Made by a program: the position numbers and the translations under genes | The notes under the pieces: model-generated | The model's database searches: none | What the model was told of the DNA's origin: nothing | What the model saw: the letters and a program-made list of their open reading frames with translations, nothing else | Origin: Blattamonas nauphoetae | Taxonomy: Eukaryota > Preaxostyla > Oxymonadida | Assembly (NCBI GenBank): GCA_033064195.1 | Contig: JARBJD010000065.1 | Coordinates: forward strand, 239,602-303,601 | DNA: 64,000 nt | Direction: 5' to 3' | Shown: positions 31,955-44,041 of the stretch, one piece after another | Layout of the letters: each line of letters starts with the position of its first letter | How positions within the stretch are numbered: position 1 is the stretch's first letter

Positions 31955-33167
31955 TCAGAGTCTTGACTGAGAAACAGATTTCAGCATCGTTCCGCCTGGC
32001 CCTTTGACTGTTGCCTTTCGTTTTGGTCCAATGTATTTGGTCTTTGGAGTTGGTTTCGGTTTTACTTTGATGGTGAGTCCTGGCATCGTTGGGACTGGCT
32101 TCGTTCTCGTGGTATCAACAATAATTTCTCCTAAGCTATCAACTTGACGAAGTTTTCCCTTCTTTTGGAGTTCCATCGAGTTCTCGAGGCGTTTTCGCTC
32201 ATTCAAGAGCCTCTGTTCCAGAACGTGAGATTTATGCTTTTCTATTGCATTCAATGAGCCCTTTGTGATAGTCATGATCTGCTCATCAAGATCAGTTTCA
32301 ACTTCCTTCTTTTCATCCATCAATTCGTCGTACATTTCATTGGCCTGTAACATTCGATTCTTCAGATCGTTCACGAGTTCTCCAAAGACTCCCGCGACAA
32401 TTTCCTCATCGTCCGTTATTTCTTGAACTCCGTTTGGAATTTTGGGGATGGCAGGAAAACTTGTGAGATTTTGAGATTCAAATGCAAGTCGGATGACTTC
32501 AAGACGGTTGAGGAGTTGATCGCGACGGAGTTGAAGAATCTTGACTTGCTCCTCGTTGTCCTTTTTGGTTTCCTTAGCCTCGTCGATCATCATCCGCATC
32601 TGTGCGTGTGATTCCACAAATTCTTGGATGGCTTCAAATTCAGCTCGATGTGTCGCTTTCAATTGCTCTAGCTCCTTATCTTTCTCTCTCTAGGAAAAGT
32701 TAATAAATATGGTGTAGCAAACTTGCCATTCTGTCGTTTCGACTAATTCTTGTTGTTTCGATCCGAGTTGTTGTTGGAGGAGCGTAATTTCGTTAATTAG
32801 GTTTTGATTCTGAAAAGCAAGATCTGAGATAGAAAGAAAGCAGGAAATAATTCCAGGTGAGTCCCGCGAGATCAGAAATGAAAAGATAGACGAAATGAAT
32901 GACAGAGGGAACTTGTCTCTCTCAGAAGGAAATACCTTGGTTCATCTCTTCTAGATTCTGTCGCTCGAGTGATGAAGATTTATTTGTATGGATAAACTTT
33001 TTGAGTTCGAGGATACGCGCGTTCATATCAGTGATAGTTTTGTTTCTTTCTTCAATCATCGCTTCCTTTTCTCTCATAACCTCAAACAGAGAGAGATGAG
33101 ATGGACGACTCTGTCTGAGGTCAGTTGACTGCGCGGAGGAACGAATATCCGCAGAATATCGTTCCAT
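31955..33167 (-). CDS. Coiled-coil protein of unknown function
   Basis: Three exons separated by 32824-32935 (112 bp) and 32690-32722 (33 bp) encode an exact 355-residue protein beginning MERYSADIRSSAQSTD. Most of it is heptad-rich and charged, for example MREKEAMIEERNKTITDM and LLQQQLGSKQQELVETTEWQ. The tail is basic and Pro/Lys-rich (KVKPKPTPKTKYIGPKRK). The form suggests a cytoskeletal, basal-body or flagellar component. I cannot assign a family from the sequence. Confidence 0.6.
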
Positions 33168-33398
33168 GTGAGCTTGTTGGAAATTATGGGAACAGTCGAA
33201 TTGTTAGGATGACCTTTCAGTATTTTACAAGACACAAAAAGTAGTGTCCCTAAAAGCAGAGACCAGTTTAAACACGTATTTTTGAAGAGTAAAAGAGAAA
33301 ACGAAGAGAAAATCAAAAGAGATGGAAATATCCGAATAAAGAGGAAACAACTAATGAAATGGAGAAGAATCAAAATAAAAACTCAAGTATATGCGACA

Positions 33399-35473
33399 TC
33401 ATAAAACAAGACCGAGGTAAACGGTTCGATTGGCAAAGGGAGCGAACAGAAATCGGGAGATGAAGTATACTGCAGTTGCAGAGAATATAGAGATGGGGAG
33501 AGCAGGAAGAGCATGTCTGAAGAGTGCGAGGAGGACAACAGTCATTGCAAGGCCCTTTAGACGTGGAGAGGAGAATGATAATGAGAGTCGAGAAGGAGAG
33601 AAGAGTATGCGATGAATCAAACAATAACAAATGGAAACTCTGGAAATAGGTCTCGTAGCATACAAAAAGAATCGAGAAGAAGCAGGAGACAAGAGTTGTC
33701 CAATCTGTGAGAGCAGCTCTTGCGATGAGGATGGAATAGAAAATGAAATCACCAAGGCCAAGACCGAGGGTACCATCTGAATGGAAATAGTGAGTATTGA
33801 ATGAATGAGAGGGATAATGCGAGAATGGAGAGCAGTGAGTTGAAACGAATGAAGAATGATTCAAACGACCGAAAATAAAGGAAAAGAAGATATATCACGA
33901 TGTAATCATCACATTCATCTGCATACCAGCATCGATATCATCGTCGTCATCGTCCTCAACCTCATCTCTCTTCACCTCAACCATCCTGCTCCTGTCTTCC
34001 ATTCTCTGTTGATCCCTCCTCTGAACTAGCCTTGCTTCCTGTTCAGCTTCAGTATCCGTTTGTGCTCGTTCAGTTTCATGATCATGCGGGACTGGGAGGT
34101 GTGATTCGTCGATAATGACGTCTGGAGGGTGATTTGCATAATCTGAGACGATAGGAGGGCCCTCGGGTGGAGTGGATGATGACACGGCGGTTGGTTGATG
34201 CATCTCCTCTGCTTGTATTCGTGATTTTCTCTTTTTTCTTTCGGCTTTCTCTTTCTTCTTTCTCTGCTCCTCAAGCTCGGCTCGCCGCTCTCTGTTTCTT
34301 GCATATTGCTCTTCTCTTAGCCTGTTTTGTTCATCTTGCTCCCTTTTCAGCTTCAATTCCTCCTCAGAGAGTCCTTCTTCTCTCAGCCTTTCCATCGTCC
34401 CTGATCCAAGTGCAGCGGAATAAAGAAGCCCTGGAATAGGCTCGTCTCGTTCGTTTGAGATGTCAACAATCTGGTTGAGGGCACAGCATGGGCAGAGAAC
34501 TGCAAAAATGTCGTAAATGGCTATAGCGACGAGGAGAATCCAAGCTGTCCATTCTGGGAACATTGTAAGAGCCCAAGCCATGACAGCAGAAACATATACA
34601 AGCATGATTTGTTGGACGATGAGAGGGGAGGCCCAGAAAATGGAGACAATCGCCAAGCCTCCAATGTTGATGGTGATAAAAATAAAAGAGACAATGTCCA
34701 TGGGGATGTTATAACGTTGGAGTAATTTCCTGTGTATGAGAAAAAATGAGTCATATGACGAGAATTTGGGCAAACACAATGAGGACACCTCCAAAACCGA
34801 ACATGAGAAGGCCTACAGCAATCATGAGCCAGACATAAATAAATTTGGTATGTCCTGCCTTATAGCAGCAGAATATTATGAAGGTCATGATCACAACGAG
34901 GAGTACAACACCAACAGCGATGGCAACTGAGATAAGGACAGTCTTCCAGAGATCACTATCCTCACCAGGAGAAACACCAGATGCTGTTGGTCCCCATGGA
35001 GCAACGAATCCTTGCGGTCTGGAAAGAAATAAGAGATGAAAAGAGTGCGAAACGTTGTGGTGGTCGGGAAAAGGCTGTCAAAAAGATTTCCGTTTGATCC
35101 AATCGAGAGAATGACAAAAATAACTATTAGCATTGTGATGGCTGATAGAGAAGTGGAATGGGCCTATTAAACCTCAGAGGAACACACTGACAGGGAGGAT
35201 CACGGAATTCATGGAAGCAGCATGAATTTCTACATCAGATTCTTTATCAAAATGTCTCCGACGAACTCTTTTCTTCTTTTTTGGTGGATCTACTAAAGGT
35301 TGCGGCTCTGCATTTGTGAGTGGGGCGGTTTCTGAGATATCGTTCTCAAGTGGAGATTCTTCCGTTTGTGTATTATCATTATCATCTCCTGGAAACTGCT
35401 GTGGAGGATCCTCTTCCTCAGGCCGAAATGCATCCGTATTCGGTTGCATTTGAGGATCACCCCATTGAATCAT
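33399..35473 (-). CDS. Presenilin, gamma-secretase catalytic subunit
   Basis: Six exons are joined by introns at 35142-35187, 35019-35053, 34730-34775, 33777-33926 and 33555-33663. The product is an exact 562 residues. Both catalytic Asp motifs are intact: AIYDIFAVLCP in helix 6 and GLGLGDFIFYS in helix 7, together with the PALP motif in FRHALPALPISI. The N-terminal tail is hydrophilic and acidic, then basic. The loop between the two Asp helices is long and charged, as expected for the region cleaved during maturation. Helix 1 (VILPVTITMLIVIFVI) is restored only after the first intron is removed. Presenilin is an intramembrane aspartyl protease of endosome and plasma membranes. The start at MIQWGDPQ is the most plausible ATG. 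Confidence 0.92.
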
Positions 35474-35592
35474 CGATCTTTCACGTGAATTCGTACGAGA
35501 AAGAATATGGAAAATCAAAGATAGAGCCTCTGAAAAGAAGGCTTCGTGAAGTGGAAAACACGAATTTGAATGAAGAATGCTTGAACACGCAA

Positions 35593-37291
35593 TCAATACG
35601 GAAGAGAGTATTGTCTGTGTCGTCTCATATCACGCTGTGACTTCACCATGAGAAATGCACCGGTTCCAATCAAACTATACATGATCAGTCGGAAGGCTCC
35701 CATTTTTGACGCCTTCTTCGAATCATCAACTTGCTCAGTGACACCTTCAGTGATGATCCTCACATAATCCTTACGTTCGGACTGCACCACATCAAAAGTG
35801 CTCTTAATGTTGCTGACTGCACTCGCAATGTCGGAGGGGGGAGTGGGGACTGATGGGATCGCAAATTTGTTCAGCATTCTGGACACTTCGTTGATGTCTG
35901 GTGTCTTTCCTGGTTTGATGGATTCCTTCAACTTTGTTGCTCTTTCTTGGAGGTTGGCCATCTTCGCAGCATCATCAGCCACAGGCGCAGTGGACACTGA
36001 TGGCTGGGCCTGTGAAGCTTTCTGTTGGAGAGCTGTGGCAGAAGGCGTGAGAGCTTCGAGTTGTGTTGAGAGTGATGAAAGACGATTCTTCAAGGATTGG
36101 AGTTCTGAAAGGTCTATGGATGAAGATGTAGTCTGAATTGTGGGTGGAGTGGTTTGGGAGGAAGATGTGACGGGATCAAGCTGTGTAAGTGGAGGGATTG
36201 TTTTGTCATCCTTGATTGGATTTATCGGAGGAGGTAATGTGGTTGAACTTGTCGGATCGATGGGCTAAACAATAAGTAAAGGATGGGGAAGGGGTTAAAA
36301 AGATGAACAGCAGACACCAGATTGCTTGGGCGAGGGTGGAGGATGACGATGTTGGACAGGAGTCAGGTCAAACGAGATGATATCGTGGTTATCTGTCAGA
36401 CCTCCTGTTGCAGCGCTAAACCCAAAGTAATATCCAATTGGGAGATCTATAGAGTCAGCTACAAAGCAGGTCGTGTACTGCGTTTTGTCGTCGTCCTCTG
36501 CTCCAGTGATTGTTTCTGAACGAATTGGGGAGACACCTCCAATTGAAATAGTGGTTGCAACAGAAAGAGTTCGATTGGCATAGATTACTCTCACTTTGAA
36601 GGGAGAATCTCGACGGAATTTGACGAGGCCAACGCCAGCTGACTGTTGGGTAACTCCATCATTGTCGTGGTCATATTTGAAGGTTCCATTATTAAGTACG
36701 GCCTAAAGTAAAAATAGCTCGTGAGAACGGCGATTTTAGAGAACAAACAAGGACTGAAGGATTTTGACTGATCCAAAATGAAGATAGAAGAGAGAAATGA
36801 AAACGACAAGACCAAACCGTTTTCCACGATTATCGTATGTGTCAAAAATGACAGAAAGACCAGTCCATTGATCTCGGCTACCGTAGACATCCCCAATTTC
36901 TTGAGGGTCCCTTGCATACCAGAATGCCATGCCATCTTGGAATGAAAAGTAAAGAAAGAAGAAAGAGAAACCTGCTCCTGATTGTTTGCCTCCGAAAACC
37001 TGTGTATGTCAAAGAAGAATGCAACGATGGTGTGAGAGAGTTGTTGAAAGAAACCTGGATTTCGAAGTTAGCTTCCCATTCTACGAATCTGTTTTGACTT
37101 CCAGTCCAAATAATTCCCTTTTGGCTACTTTCAAGATTCGTCAGACGTATTCTATCGGTCATAATTGAGGCTGTACCGCCGAGGACCCAATCATCAGAGC
37201 CGTCAGGACGACCTTGTAAAAATGGACCCTTTAGTGATAGAGAAAATGATAACGGGATCACAAAAAAGGAGAGAAGACATGTATGAAGCAT
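35593..37291 (-). CDS. L-type lectin cargo receptor (ERGIC-53/VIP36-like)
   Basis: Introns at 37000-37054, 36936-36971, 36703-36807 and 36265-36315 give an exact 483-residue protein. It has a signal peptide (MLHTCLLSFFVIPLSFSLS), then a leguminous-type lectin domain with the expected path: WVLGGTASIM, GIIWTGSQNRFVEWEANFEI, GADGMAFWYARD, LSVIFDTYDNRGK, NNGTFKYDHDNDG and SAATGGLTDNHDIISFDL. A Pro/Ser/Thr-rich stalk with coiled-coil tendency follows, then one transmembrane helix (FRLIMYSLIGTGAFLMV) and a short basic tail (RDMRRHRQYSLPY). Family members bind high-mannose N-glycans and ferry glycoproteins between ER and Golgi. The 105- and 51-bp intron donors were chosen to keep phase and are a little less certain. 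Confidence 0.85.
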
Positions 37292-37625
37292 GTCTTCACC
37301 TAGTTAAGAAGTAGTGGTTGATCTTGAGATCACCCATAATAATGTGTGATGACATTCGAAGTCATCATCCAAAGGAGTTTCCAGTTCTAATTATAGAATA
37401 ACACGATTAACAGCGACAAAAATGAATATACTTCTCTCGGAAGTTCGGCATATTTCTTCAATAGAGAAAAATTGGCCCCACAGAAGAAGAGGAAAAAACT
37501 TGCTGAAGGTGTGATATCCCTTAACATCGAGTTCTGAGTCATTCTCCATTAGACTCGTTGGGATGAAAGTCAAGTTGTATCGTCATAATTCAAGATGAAT
37601 CACTATTCTCCAATACGATCATCCC
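37292..37625. other. Intergenic spacer, divergent
   Basis: This spacer lies between the start of the lectin gene (minus) and the start of importin beta (plus), so promoters for both should be here. I see no coding pattern and no clear repeat. Confidence 0.4.
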
Positions 37626-40600
37626 ATGAGACAAACACCCATGCAAGGCCAAACTCAGCAGCAACAATACAATTTGTCCTCAGTTGTCTCCAATCGTGGT
37701 CTCTTTACGACCATCCTTCTGAACACTCTCGACATCAGTTTGTGGTTTCTATCACAACCTCATTCTTCACACTCTCACTCTAGACAATGTGAATCAAGCT
37801 CAGGCACTTCTCGCAAGTTTTGATCAAGAAAATACAGTTTTTGATCCATTTCTTTCATTTTCTGACCTGTTTTGTAGGAACAATATTGTCTCCTCCTCTC
37901 AGAGGAATTAGCGAACGAGGCACTTGGAGCAACGCCTTCACGAGAGATTGCAGGTCAGCAACTCAAAAATATGCTCAGTGCTAAAGTACTTTTTTTCATT
38001 TTTTTACAAAAATGGCCATATTTTTCAGGGAGATGCCGAACGAAAAATGAAAACAGAACGATGGATGATGTTTCAGCAGGGAAATCGGAAGCAAATCATT
38101 GACAATGTTTCTAATTGTGTTTTTCTTTACTTTTTCAAGGTTAAATTAGCCCTCCGATCAACATTCATCCAAACAGCTAATTCAGCTGCTGCCTCGCTCT
38201 CCGCAATCGGTGTCATCGAAATTCCAGCCAATATTGAGAATGATATCATCAACACACTCCTCGAAAACATTAGACTTCTTAATCAAGCCGAAGAGGGCCT
38301 CCTTCCACAAATTGTCTCGATTGGAAATGACCAAAACACCCAAATGCAAAACCCAGGGATGCTTGAAAACCTTATCAAACAACACAAGTTGAACATGAAG
38401 CTCAAGCGAGCATCAATCATCTGCTTAAGGTTTCTTTGCGAAGATCTTCCCGTTCAATGTCTGACAGGATTCCAGGACACTCTCCTCACCATCATCGTCA
38501 GTGGTAGCCTTAACTACTCAAAAGCGTACCGTGATGACTCTGATGATGATGCTGAAGTTGAAGCTTTGAGGGCACTCCTCAGCCTCCTCCCAGCAATTCA
38601 TGAACGCTTTAGTCAACCAGGCCCGCGTCAACTCATTATTCCTGTGGTAATAAATCCTTTACAGGCCTTTCCTGATCCTGACCAACCTGATTATAAGTTT
38701 TCACATCGACGCTATTGTTATCAATGCCTCAATCGAATCGCTGAATTATATTACCCGTATCTGACAGAATATGCTGAACTCCTCTTCACCCAGACTCTGG
38801 AGACAATACAGCGTGATTCATCTGACATTGTGCCACTTGCCATCGAATTGTGGAATGTGATCGCAGATTTCGAGTCAAGCCTTCAATTCAGGAATTCATT
38901 CCCAAAATCCGCTTCTGAATTTCTTCCTGTTTATTTTAAAGATGTTCGACCAAGCAGCTTGTACCAAGGTTTGTGTGAAAAGGCCGCTGATCAACTGACA
39001 AATCTGATGTTCACCATTCTTCTCACAATCCCAGCGGATTCCTCCCTCGATGATTGGAATGAATATTCTGCTGCAGTGATGCTTGTTTCCACTCTTTACA
39101 GTGTTGTCCATTCTCAAGATCTCTTCAACAAACTTAGCACTTTTGCATCCCAAAACCTCGTCGCTGTCTCGAACAATGGGAGTAATGTCATAACCACTGC
39201 TCAACTTGACCAAATACCAGCCTATAACTATCGAAACACGGCTATATATGTCATCGGTTTGATGGTCATGGGAACAAGATCGGAGATCAAGAATTTTACA
39301 GATGCTGCAGCTGTTATTCGTTCTATGGGCCTCCCCAAAACCGAAACGGAGCCTTGGAATGCTCTTTCTGAGAATGTCCTCGTTCGAAGAGAACACCTCC
39401 TCGATTATGTCAAGTCCAACCTCCACGTCCTCCTCAAAGGAATGTTGGAAGATGACACACTCGTCGTCCGCAACACAGCAGCATGGAGTGTGCAATGGAT
39501 CTGCTCCGAATTCGCCGATGAGATCTGCCCACAAGACGCCCTGTCGAGGACACCTCAGCCGCTGTGGGAGCTGCTGGTGACGTCGCTGAGGGACGGTCTC
39601 CTGTCGGGGAATGTGTATGTGGCCAGGCATTGTTCGGCAGCAGTGAAGAACTTGGCGAAGAGCTGTCGGAAGGAGATTGCGAAGAAACCGATCAACTTTG
39701 TGAGTCAGATGCTGACAGAGCTGTACGACGCTCTCTTCAAAGTGATTGAGGAGGGCTGGGAGGGGAATGCGTCTCGGGTGGCTCAAATCGCAACACTTGC
39801 AATGGAGAAGGTCATCCAGAACACCGGAGCAGCCTCGAGGCAGTTTCTGTCGCAGAAGGTTAGGGCCCTGCTGGAATACATGGTGGCCAATCCGAATCAG
39901 TCCGAGCAGACGATCATTGCCGAGCTGATGGTGATCAGGGCGTCGACACTTCGCATGGAGTATTCCATCCAGTCCCACACTCCTCTCCTCCACACTGTCA
40001 TCGGTCGACTGACGCAGTCGCAGAGTGTGGTTCTTCAGGAGAGCCTTCTTTCCTGCCTTTATGTTTTGGCTGGCTTTCTGAACCCTGTGGACACCACCCT
40101 CTTTGAGAATCTCATCCCATATTTGACAATCTGCCTCCAATCTGACACTATTCCAGGGGTCCAAAACTTGGTTCTCGAAGTGATCGCGATGTTCGGTTTT
40201 CTTTATTCCGTTCGTTTCGAAAAGTTCCTCCCAATCCTCATTCCGGAAATCTTCCGAATCTTCAATTTCCACGCCGCTAATTTCGCCCAATCTTCGTTTT
40301 CGATGGACAGAAAGGTCTTCCCTGCTGTGATGGACACGCTGAGTGACATCTGCGTCTCAACTCCCAAAGGATTCTTGGGCTACATCCAACAAAGTCTGAC
40401 CATCACCCGCGAATGTCTGAAACTGGATATCCCCAACACGGCAACACTGGACGAAGAGAAAGATGTGTTCACTGTGTTCACGTCGGCACTGTCCTTCACA
40501 TCGAAACTCTTCTCATTCGCTCAAAAATCAGGCCGAGCGGACAATCCTTTCCTCACTCCAAGCGGCATTCCACTCAAAGATCATGTGGAGCAGGAGGAGA

Positions 40601-40896
40601 TGCCCCTCTTCGTCCACTCTCTTCACACTCTCGCGCAGAAGATCATGCAGCGGTGTGCTCCTTCTGGAGAGATCACGAAGGAAGCCAGACAGTTTATGTT
40701 CCCGCTCGTTGGATCTGATTTCTTGAGTGCATTTATTGTGCTTGTCACCGAAATCAAGGACGTCGAAACTTGCACACATCAGCTGAATCTGCACACAGAC
40801 TCTGCTCCTATCGCTCTTTTCCTGAATGCCATCATCCTTCCGAAGTCTCTCAGAGATTACTCAACTGCAATTCGGAATCTATTGAGTTATAATTGA
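37626..40896 (+). CDS. Importin subunit beta-1 (karyopherin beta-1)
   Basis: Four introns (37738-37783, 37837-37877, 37986-38028 and 38107-38139) lie within the first 500 bases. Splicing gives an exact 1,035-residue HEAT-repeat protein. The N-terminal segment NVNQAQALLASFDQENT leads into LSEELANEALGATPSREIAG, then QQLKNMLSAKGDAERKMKTE and RWMMFQQGNRKQIIDN, matching the importin-beta N-terminus (LANP..., A..LKN, RW). Later repeats include NTAAWSVQWICSEFADEICP. Importin beta carries importin-alpha/cargo through nuclear pores and releases it on Ran-GTP. The 33-bp fourth intron is in frame and stop-free and was called from the family alignment. All introns cluster at the 5' end. Confidence 0.9.
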
Positions 40897-41344
40897 TTTC
40901 TTTCTTTGAGCCATTCGTTTGGTCATCAAAACACTCATTTCACAGTCTTGAAGATGAATAATTGATTTCTTTTCTTGCTCACCAACAAAATCATTGTGAC
41001 ACCATCAGAGTCGAGACAAAATCACTTCCATGGCTGAATTACGCAGTGAAAGATGTCGAACATAAAGAACACAACAATCTTGTTGGAAGGGTCACCTGTT
41101 GTCCACTTCTGAAATGGTAATTCTTACGAAAAAGCCAAGATGAAACGGAAAAGGTGTCACTGACGTCGGTAATAGTCGGAATTCTTTTGTTTACGTCAAG
41201 ACAACATTGATCAGAGTTTCGGAACAGATTGGTCTATGGTAAGGTCAGAAAGGGGAACTGGATGTCAATGGCGTAAGACTGGTCGAATTATGAATTTAAA
41301 CTAGAACAAAATGATAGTTCTACGTCTTCAGTCAGAGAAACGAT
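40897..41344. other. Intergenic region, nothing recognised
   Basis: This is A+T-rich sequence downstream of importin beta. No coding stretch, RNA gene or repeat was recognised before the fold-back element begins. Confidence 0.4.
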
Positions 41345-42233
41345 CAGCCACGGACAAAAGTTTACGGGCACCCAAGTCTGTATTTATGAACAGGTGGTTT
41401 TTTCTCATTTTTTCAGAAACACTTCACAACAATGAAAGATAGTCCTTTTTGAAATATAAAACCAATCTAGTGTGGTGAAGTGAAAATCAGGAAGAGAGTT
41501 CGAGCCGACTTGGGATGAAAATTAGATGATGGCGACAAGAACACATCTCCTCTCTGTGGAAGAGGAGATGTGAGGAGGTGAGAGTGTTTCGACTCTCAAA
41601 AATTGAATGGCTCCAATCCTTGTTGAGAAAATGTTGGAGATGTCATCGAAACTAGCAAAATCTGTCTTCCGCATCTCTCCTCTACTAGCCTTGTCGACAC
41701 ACCAAACACTCCCTCTGATCTTGCGAACGAAGATTACGATTTCATTTGCTTATTTGTGATGAGTTGTAGAGAGACTTCAAACGTGTCATTTTCGTCAAAC
41801 TTCGTAGGAACAGCTAATGACTGGAATCCATTGGGTGGAGACGGAATCCTCACTCTGATGATCAGAGGGAGTGTTTGGTGTGTCGACAAGGCTAGTAGAG
41901 GAGAGATGAAGAAACAAAATTTCACTCATTTTCGTCACATCTCCACCTGAATCTCGATGAGGAGAGGAGACTGATCGTTTTCATGGGAGCAACTCACTCC
42001 ACTGATCACGTCTCCTCTCCCTGAAAGAGGAGAGCAGTGTAGGTTGCCGCCACAAAATTTTCCTCCCAGGTCACTTCAAACTCTCTTCCTGATTTTCACT
42101 TCGACAGACTCTTTTTGTTCAATATTTTGGAAATTGCTGTCTTCCAATGTTGTGAAGTGTTTAATGAAAAATGAGAAAAAGTTGATTGTTCATAAACGCG
42201 AACAAGGGTGCCCGTAAACTTTTGTCCATGACT
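41345..42233. mobile_element. 890-bp fold-back element with Tc1/mariner-like ends
   Basis: The ends are inverted copies: CAGCCACGGACAAAAGTTTA on the left and CAGTCATGGACAAAAGTTTA read inward from the right, both continuing into CGGGCACCC. Homology continues far inward on both arms: CACTTCACAACA, then GAAGTGAAAATCAGGAAGAG, and the CTCCTCT...AGAGGAGA hairpins near 41550 and 42020. It closes on an inner inverted pair, 41680-41720 against 41860-41900, sharing CTAGCCTTGTCGACACACC. The ends resemble Tc1/mariner terminal repeats. GAT flanks both sides. No transposase is encoded, so it is a non-autonomous palindrome, diverged and therefore old. Confidence 0.8.
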
Positions 42234-42856
42234 GGATCCAGCTTGATCGGATTGAGAGATAATGAGAAAGTGACAGATTTCACAGATTGAGTGAGAGGAG
42301 TGGAACTCAAAGAAAATCGTTTGGTTGAAAAAATCCAAGCGAGTACCATTCAGAGATTCAATCTTGCCGATTGATCCATGCGATTGTTTTGACCATTCAT
42401 GCGAGCTCAACAGGAATGTGAATCAAGGCATGATTCGATCAGCCTCTCGATTAGTCGATTTATCAAGATCCGAACACCATTTTGTTGTGATTATCATGAT
42501 CATGGAGACTTGAGTATGTTTGTCTGAAACCACCTTTCGCGGTCGATTGAACGATCCATTCCTGGAAAAATGAATGAATGGCTGCTTTTTTCCCAATATT
42601 TTGCTCTTTTGTGGATCATTGACCCGGGCATCGAGAAGTGGTTGGCCAGATCGCGTTTCTCATGTATGAGGTAGAATGTGATCAAAAGTGAGAATGAATG
42701 TCGTTTTGCCTTTGTTTCGAACTCTCGTCTTGTTTCATTTAGTATTTTTGGATGATGGGTTGCCGATGATCACAATCACTCAGGAATTGAGTGGTTTCAA
42801 ACGGATCCTTCAAATCCGATCACCAACGGACCATGAAATCATTTTCTCTTGACATA
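42234..42856. other. Intergenic region between two inverted-repeat elements
   Basis: No supported gene is present. Short frames are not coding-like, and I see no tRNA or clear repeat. Confidence 0.4.
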
Positions 42857-43235
42857 TCAGTTGGTTTCGATGGGTCGGCAAATTAAAATGAACACGAAGA
42901 AAGGGGAGATCATCCTTCCACCAAGTATTTTATCCACAGTATGCTCTTTTTCCTTCTCAGATTACTCATATTATCCCAACTTCATCAGAAAAGCATAGCA
43001 ATTAGTGAAGTGACACTTTGGAGAAGAGAATTCTGATCCTCCATATTCTGTCAGTTTTCAGTTTCCGGGAAAGGTGAATCACTTCACTTGTTGCGATGCT
43101 TTTCTGATGAAGTTGGGATAATATGAGTAATCTGAGAAGGAAAAAGAGCATACTGTGGATAAAATACTTGGTGGAAGGATGATCTCCCCTTTCTTCGTGT
43201 TCATTTTAATTTGCCGACCCATCGAAACCAACTGA
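42857..43235. mobile_element. 379-bp MITE with near-perfect 145-bp terminal inverted repeats
   Basis: Bases 42857-43001 and 43091-43235 are inverted copies with one mismatch that I can see (A versus C in AAAAGCATAGCAA). They begin TCAGTTGGTTTCGATGGG and enclose an 89-bp core. A TA dinucleotide sits directly outside each end (42855-42856 and 43236-43237), consistent with a Tc1/mariner-type target duplication. The near-identity of the arms points to recent insertion or active pairing. No reading frame of note is inside. Confidence 0.85.
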
Positions 43236-43990
43236 TATTGATGAACACTTCGAAAACAAGAAGTCTATCCTGTCATTAACATTGACTGAGAATTAGGATA
43301 CAGTTAAACACAGAAAAATAACGTGGGTGGTTCGTTAGTCGACGGTTTTAAACAATAGAGTTGGAATTTGAATGGTGGCTGATGCTCAGAACAGTCAACG
43401 ACATGTTTGACTCCGAACAAAAAAAGGATCCACTCCTAAAGCAGAGCACTTCAGGATCGAATTTCTCTGATTTCATGTGATACACCTCTACATGAGCGCG
43501 ATGAAAGAGTTGGTTCTCATTGAGTTTCGATCATCTAGACCATAATAATAGTTTTGGCCTCGTTCTGATCGAGCATGTCACCCCTCCGAGTGTTGTTTCG
43601 TTGATGGTGAAAATTCATTTCTCTGCTGATATGTAGTCGATTTCTGAAAACGCGATAGATGTTCACTCCGTAGGGAGGCGGAACAACGAGCGGTGCCAAT
43701 CTCTCAGATAGTCACATTTCCGAATACATTCCGAGTATCTACTTGTTCAGATTGCTCTTTCTCTCAACTTTTTCCTTTCCTGTGGAATGAAATAAAGTGG
43801 TTTGGTGATCTCAGAATCTGTGGATCAGGAACATTATACAGATCGGTGGGGAGATCATTCGACTCAACCCCAGTTTTCGAGGATGTTGTATCTATCAGAT
43901 TGTAGATATTCATCTCCTTTCTTGTTGCATTTGCCCTTATTCTCGCCGAGAATCACAAAGTTGAAGATTGCATGTTTTCAATGTTGATGA
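43236..43990. other. Intergenic region upstream of the surface-protein gene
   Basis: This holds whatever promoter and first exon drive the codon-biased gene at 44 kb. A short hydrophobic coding-like stretch (FISFLVAFALILAEN) near 43911-43955 could be a signal-peptide exon, but it has an in-frame stop just upstream and no ATG, so I do not join it. Confidence 0.3.
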
Positions 43991-44041
43991 CCTTATGCAC
44001 CTCACAACACTGATCAAGCACAATCTCTTTATCTATGTCTT

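Noticed and set aside
38896-40290. A 464-codon open frame antisense to importin beta
   Set aside because: It is a shadow of the HEAT-repeat coding region. Its composition is that of reversed codons and it has no motif.
41345-43235. A CRISPR array, because of the many short repeated words
   Set aside because: The repeats are inverted and nested, not evenly spaced direct repeats with unique spacers, and the genome is eukaryotic.
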